Shown here: piece after piece, positions 7,231 to 11,772 of the stretch | Position numbering within the stretch: the first letter of the stretch is position 1 | Layout: each line of letters starts with the position of its first letter | NCBI GenBank assembly: GCA_000697335.1 | Contig: JNEM01016851.1 | Span: 1-11,772 of the forward strand | DNA: 11,772 nucleotides | From: Conidiobolus incongruus B7586 | Lineage: Eukaryota; Entomophthoromycota; Entomophthoromycetes; Entomophthorales; Conidiobolaceae | Direction of reading: 5' to 3' | Notes under the pieces: model-generated | The model's input: only the letters and a program-made list of their open reading frames with translations | Databases searched by the model: none | Told to the model about the DNA's origin: nothing | Program-made: the position numbers and the translations under genes

Positions 7231-10200
7231 TAACTATTTAATTTTTAATAATCTTAATTTACCAACCATAAATTAAATTTAAATAATATCAATATAACCT
7301 TAATATTACTTTTTTTATAATTAATTAGCAAATTCTAATTTAATCCACAAAAATTCTAATAAACTAATGATTCTATAAATTAAATTATATATATTAGAAA
7401 GATCTAACTAATTAAACCACTAAAAACTAAAAATATTCTAGTAACTAATTTACCTTATAATTTTTTACTTTTAATTATCACTTTATTGTTAATTTTAATT
7501 AAATATTTTATAAATATACTTATTAATGTTTTAATTAACTCTAGTTATTTTTGTTATATTATCTCTTTTTTTATTATTTTAAAACTATCTTTACCTACTT
7601 AAAAAACAGTTTAATAATTAAATATACTAATAATTTAATAGAATAAGTATTTAATATTATATTTAAATACTTATCATTTTTTTTAGTTATTATTATAATA
7701 TTAAATTTTTAATTAATAACATTAGTTATAATTTTATACTAGGTTAAAATTAGTTTAAATATTATAGTTTTTTATTTATAAGTATTACTTTAAAAAGTTA
7801 CAAATTTATTTCTTTTATATTCTTAAAGAAATTAATAGAATTAATTTTAAAAAATCTATATTACTTTATTATAAAACTACTAAATACTTTACCTAATGCT
7901 AACTCTATAATTGTATTAAATAATTTTATTATTATAAATAAAAACTAATATAAAAAACTAATTAAAAACTTTAATAATTTATAAAGATATATATTTATTT
8001 ATAATTTATCTATTAATACTTAAACTGTTGATTTTAATGAAGTTATATTTAATAACCACTTTTTATATAATATAACAAGTTAATTTGTTAAAGTTTTTGA
8101 ACTTATAAGTAAATTACCTTTTAAATATAATATTAAACACAAAAATAAACTTCTCTTAAATACTCAATTATATTTAAAACCTATTTACTATTTATCTCTT
8201 AAATAATATTAAATTTTAAAAAAAGAAATTTAAAAACTACTTGAAAATAAATATATTAAACTTTTTTCCTCATTATAAAAATCTTTTATTTTCTTTATAT
8301 AAAAGATTAATGGTAGTTAAAAACTATATATTAATAATTATTTTTTAAATTCTAAAATTATCAAAAAATAAAATTTAATTATTAAACTTATATAATATTA
8401 AAGATAAAATACTTAAATCTATTATATTCATTAAATAAAATATTAAAAATAGTTATTATAAGATTAAAATTAAAGAAAATTCTATTTCTTTAACTATTTT
8501 TAATACTTTATTAAGTTATTATAAATTTACTATTATAAACTTTAAATTATGTAATATTCTTGTAATTTTTATTTAATTCATCAATTCCCTTTTTAACTTT
8601 ATTTTTAATAACTTTATTATTATTTATTTTGATAATATTTTAATTTATTTAAAAACTAAAAAAAATATATTTAATATATTAATTAAGCTTTACAAACTAT
8701 TTAGGAATATAAATTACTTTTAAAACTATCAAAATATATTATTAATGCATTTTTTATCTTTTTCTATAGTTATATTATTTTTTTTTAAAGAATTTATATT
8801 GATCCAACTAAACTCAATGGTGTAAAAGTTTTTTTTATATTTATAAATAAAAATTAACTTATGTTTATACTTAAATTATTAAATTACTTTAAAAACTTTA
8901 TTAATTCTTTTATTGAATTTATAACTCTTTGAACTAATCTTTTAAGAAAAAAATTTTTTTTGAATAAACCCTACTATATACTTTTTACATTAATGTTTTA
9001 ATTTTTTATATTACTAATGCTTTTACTATATTTATTTTTAATCTTAAACTACCTACTATTATTTTTATTGACTTTAGTTTTTTTATAATTAGTGGATAAT
9101 TAGCTTAGTTTGAATTTAATTTATATTTTACCTTTTAACTATAAAATAAAATAAAAAATAAAGGAGAATAAGTTGAGTTTAACCTTATAAATGCTATCTT
9201 AAAGCTTATAACATTCTAGTTAAAAAAAAATAAAACCAACTGAATTAAAATACCTAGTTTATAAATAAGAACTCTTTATTTTAGTAGAAATAATTAAAAA
9301 TCATTTGTATTTCTTATCTTATAATTTTTTTTAATATTTATAGATTATAAATCACTTATCTACTTAAATACTCAAAAGTATTTATTAAGGAGATAAGTTA
9401 AATAGATTAAAACTATTTAAATTTATCTTTTCCTAATCTAATATCTTTTAGCTTAATAAAATCATATTGTAGATACTTTGTTAAAAAATCTTATATATTT
9501 ATTTTTTTGTTTTAATTATAAAAACCCTGTAAATATTAACTTAATGATTATTAATAAAGAAAATAAAAAATTTATTAAATTATTATAAAAAATAAAATTA
9601 AATAATAATTCCTTTATTTTAATTAAATAAGAACTCTTTAAACTATTAAAAATCTAAATAAAATATGTTAAAAGATTTAAAATCATTGATAACTTACTAT
9701 ATTATAATAATTGTTTATATGTCTTTAATATTCCCAAGATTTAATAAGTAATATTTAATAAATATTATAACTTATTTATTAGAGGATATTAAAACTAGTT
9801 AAAGATTGTTAAGATAGTTAAAATAAAATATTACTAGCTTTCTTTAATTAAATTAATTTAGAAATACACTAATACTTATAATATATACTAAAGAATTAAA
9901 TATAATATTTAATTAAAATAAGGTAAATATATTTTTTTACAAGTCTTTAATAAAACTTAATAATAAATTTAACTTAATTTCATATAAATTCTTAAATCAA
10001 TAACTAATTATAATTACTTACTAATTGTAATTAATTTATTTTTTAAATATGTTTATTTTATTCCTAATTTTAGAACTTTTATAATTAAAAATATTATAAA
10101 ATTATTATTCTCTAATATCTTTACTTATTATAAAATTCTATAAACTATTATATTTAATAAAGATGTGTGATTTAACTTTTAATTTTGAAAGTTATTATTT

Positions 10201-11056
10201 TCTTCCTTTAAGATTAATTTAACTGTATTTACTATTAATCATCACTAAACTAATAAATTTGCTGAAAAAACTATTAAAGCCTTAAAGTAAATAATTAGAG
10301 CTTATATTAATATTAATTAATTAAATTAAGATACTTATATCTACCAACTTTAATATTTATTTAATATCTTTATTAATAGATTAACAGGTTTTAATTTTTA
10401 TTTTATCAATTATAATAAACATCTTAATTTAATAATTACTCTAAAACTTTAAATCAACTTATTTTTAAATATTGTTGAATTTTAATCTAATATCAAATAT
10501 ATTAATTTCTTTGTTAAATTTAATATAAAAGAAAATTAAAAGATTATAGAATAATAATACTTAAAGTTATCTAGAAATCCTCTTAAATATAAAACTAATA
10601 TGTTTGTATACTTAGAATAATCTACCCTTAAACTTACCTTACTTAAATCTAGCTTAAATCTAAAATACTTACTATTATATTATAGTCCCTATAAAATTTA
10701 ATTTATTAATTCAAATTTTGAAAATATTAACTTAGAATTATTTTTAATTTAAAAGATCAATTTTACCTTTTATATATCTAAAATCAAAACTTATTTTGAA
10801 GATTTTAACATTTTTTTAATTAATTAAAAACCTTAAAATTAGATATAATTATTAATTAAAATAGAGAAAAAAATACTATATTGATTATATAATTAAATTT
10901 AAATTTATTAGGAATAAACTTTATTTCTATATAAAATAAATAGATTATCTTATTAAAGAAGCTATATAAGAACTTTTAGAAAATATTAAAAATACCTCAG
11001 CTTATTATACCTATTTATAAAAATCTAAAGAGTGTGTCTCTTCTAAAAAACTTACT
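7231..11056 (+). pseudogene. pol-like region of the gypsy-type fossil (RT, RNase H, integrase)
   Basis: Broken polyprotein region with domains in Ty3/gypsy order. Reverse transcriptase similarity is clearest at about 8170-8290 (the KPIYxLS block and following lysine/leucine-rich helix), with the active-site box counterpart near 8620-8645. RNase H is marked by a counterpart of the TDAS box near 9065-9110. The integrase zinc-binding domain lies near 9770-9905, with its terminal cysteine-lysine motif, and an HPQTDG counterpart lies near 10235-10265. A chromodomain-like end is suspected at about 10875-10990. A protease probably lies before 8100 but cannot be pinned down. Integrase after RNase H is what separates gypsy from copia. 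Dozens of breaks are present. Confidence 0.8.
10875..10990 (+). pseudogene. Possible chromodomain at the end of pol
   Basis: Just upstream of the polypurine tract, after integrase, a short stretch shows the pattern of a chromodomain: a hydrophobic strand then KFK-like basic residues, a spacer, and a final helix with ELLE. This is the usual place for it in chromoviruses, the gypsy branch common in fungi, where it guides insertion to marked chromatin. The similarity is short and decayed, so this is a tentative call. Confidence 0.4.
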
Positions 11057-11063
11057 AAGGGAG
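11045..11063 (+). other. Polypurine tract of the gypsy-type fossil
   Basis: A purine-rich run ending AAGGGAG (11057-11063) stands directly before the 3' LTR, where plus-strand DNA synthesis is primed. It is one of the few G-rich spots in the window and fixes the LTR start at 11064. Confidence 0.7.
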
Positions 11064-11457
11064 TATTAAAAGATTAATTCTTTAAATTCTTATATATACT
11101 TTCATATAATTCAATTAATTATAAATTATATAATTTTTACTTTTATAGCTAAATTAATTATATAAATAGCATTGAATTATCTAATAAACTAGGTTTTTCT
11201 TTTTCCTCTCAGTTTTTATTATTTTTTATCTTTTTCACTATTTCTAAAATTAAAACTATATCTTATTAATATTACAATATATTAACACTATCTAATATAA
11301 ATCTTAATATATTAGTGACTTATCCTAGTTTAAAGCTTAATTAAACTTTGTTTATATTTATATGCTATAATTATATCATAGTATTATATTCTATATTTTA
11401 TTATTTTTATATTAAGTTTTCCTCTACATTATATTAATATTTACCACCATACTTACA
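11064..11457 (+). repeat. 3' LTR of the gypsy-type element (394 bp)
   Basis: Uninterrupted LTR between the polypurine tract and the AATAT target duplication (11458-11462). It matches 4197-4405 plus 5974-6159 along its whole length and shows where copy D entered the other LTR. It keeps more C and G than the 5' LTR, for example around 11191-11220. Confidence 0.88.
11159..11169 (+). promoter_or_regulatory. Candidate TATA box of the 3' LTR
   Basis: TATATAAATAG, identical in sequence and LTR position to 4296-4306. Confidence 0.33.
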
Positions 11458-11772
11458 AATATTATTATATATTTTTTATATTAAAATAGATATCATTTAT
11501 ATTTAAAAAAAACACTTTTAACTAAAGAAATCCTATTATAATATTTATATAAAAGTTTAAATATTATTACTAAAATAATATTATAATTAATTAGAATAAA
11601 GTTATTTAGTTTAATAAAACAAAGATATATTTTAATTAATTTAATAAATAAACTAGATATTTTAAAAAAGATAAAAAATTACTTTATGACCATTATATTA
11701 TTATAACCTAAAAATATAATTATAGGTTAACTATAATTAAAAGATATATATTATCTTTAGGTATAATATATC
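11458..11772 (-). mobile_element. Tc1/mariner-type transposon copy C, reversed, second visible part
   Basis: Resumes copy C after the LTR element; the first five bases are the duplicated AATAT. The reverse complement aligns with about 1297-1612 of copy A without interruption to the window end, so the element continues beyond it towards its left terminus. It is strongly mutated by transitions. Confidence 0.87.
11463..11772 (+). pseudogene. Transposase relic of copy C, linker and first catalytic block
   Basis: Plus-strand reading of reversed copy C, matching copy A residues of about 98 to 201. It includes the counterpart of the WSDETK-like box with the first catalytic Asp position (near 11600-11625). 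The second and third catalytic positions lie beyond the window. Stops are frequent. Confidence 0.68.

Larger units (their letters stand above)
2981..11457 (+). mobile_element. Ty3/gypsy-type LTR retrotransposon fossil
   Basis: A broken LTR retrotransposon inserted in copy C with a 5-bp target duplication, AATAT, at 2976-2980 and 11458-11462. Parts in order: 5' LTR, primer-binding site, gag-like region, pol with reverse transcriptase, RNase H and integrase in gypsy order, polypurine tract and 3' LTR. As it stands it spans 8477 bp; taking out copy D with its duplicated TA (1568 bp) and the four artefact units (1216 bp) leaves 5693 bp, a normal gypsy size. Coding is on the plus strand and is ruined throughout by dozens of RIP-type breaks. 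Its age cannot be read from LTR differences, because RIP hits both LTRs; it is younger than copy C and older than copy D. Confidence 0.88.

Noticed and set aside
6160-11063. Copia-type (Ty1) assignment for the LTR element
   Set aside because: Integrase-like motifs come after reverse transcriptase and RNase H, which is the gypsy order.
1-11772. Mitochondrial genome or an A+T-rich protist chromosome
   Set aside because: There are no mitochondrial genes or tRNAs, and the content is nested nuclear transposons whose copies differ by RIP-type transitions, so the A+T richness is acquired.
1-11772. Many short open frames and possible host genes
   Set aside because: Frames outside the transposase and retrotransposon relics are chance openings in low-complexity A+T sequence and lack any recognisable domain.
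1-11772. Numerous TATA boxes, replication-origin-like and terminator-like A/T runs
   Set aside because: Such strings are expected everywhere at this base composition; only the TATA-like string shared at the same place in both LTRs was kept.

Overview
The window is one block of fossil transposable elements with no recognisable host gene. It is extremely A+T-rich (well over 80% by eye). Homologous copies inside it differ almost only by C/T and G/A changes, which turn CA/TG pairs into TA and leave transposon frames full of stops. This is the signature of repeat-induced point mutation (RIP), so the likely source is an AT-rich isochore of a filamentous ascomycete (Pezizomycotina). The genus cannot be told from the sequence.

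Two element families account for everything. The first is a Tc1/mariner-type DNA transposon of about 1.57 kb, with TA target duplications, terminal inverted repeats starting near CACTAACTT, and a minus-strand DD34E transposase frame of 339 codons. Four copies (named A-D here) are present. The second is a Ty3/gypsy-type LTR retrotransposon fossil of about 5.7 kb net, with LTRs of about 395 bp.

The layout is a nest. Copy C lies reversed (bases 2849-2980 and 11458-11772, continuing beyond both window ends) and is the oldest layer. Copy B (1-654 and 2226-2848, 5' end off the window) sits in a TA of copy C. Copy A (655-2225) sits in a TA of copy B. The LTR element (2981-11457) sits in copy C with a 5-bp AATAT duplication. 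Copy D (4406-5971) sits in a TA of the 5' LTR. Every junction checks against an uninterrupted relative elsewhere in the window.

One part is not biology. Bases 2769-4256 hold four full 304-bp tandem units and one partial unit, and each full unit ends in the 19-base synthetic Tn5 mosaic end used in tagmentation libraries (3054, 3358, 3662, 3966). This is untrimmed adaptor built into a false tandem array. Without the four extra units the LTR arithmetic closes exactly (395 + 4904 + 394 = 5693 bp). I found no intact gene, RNA gene, CRISPR array or new functional system; the interest lies in the insertion order, the RIP record and the assembly artefact.
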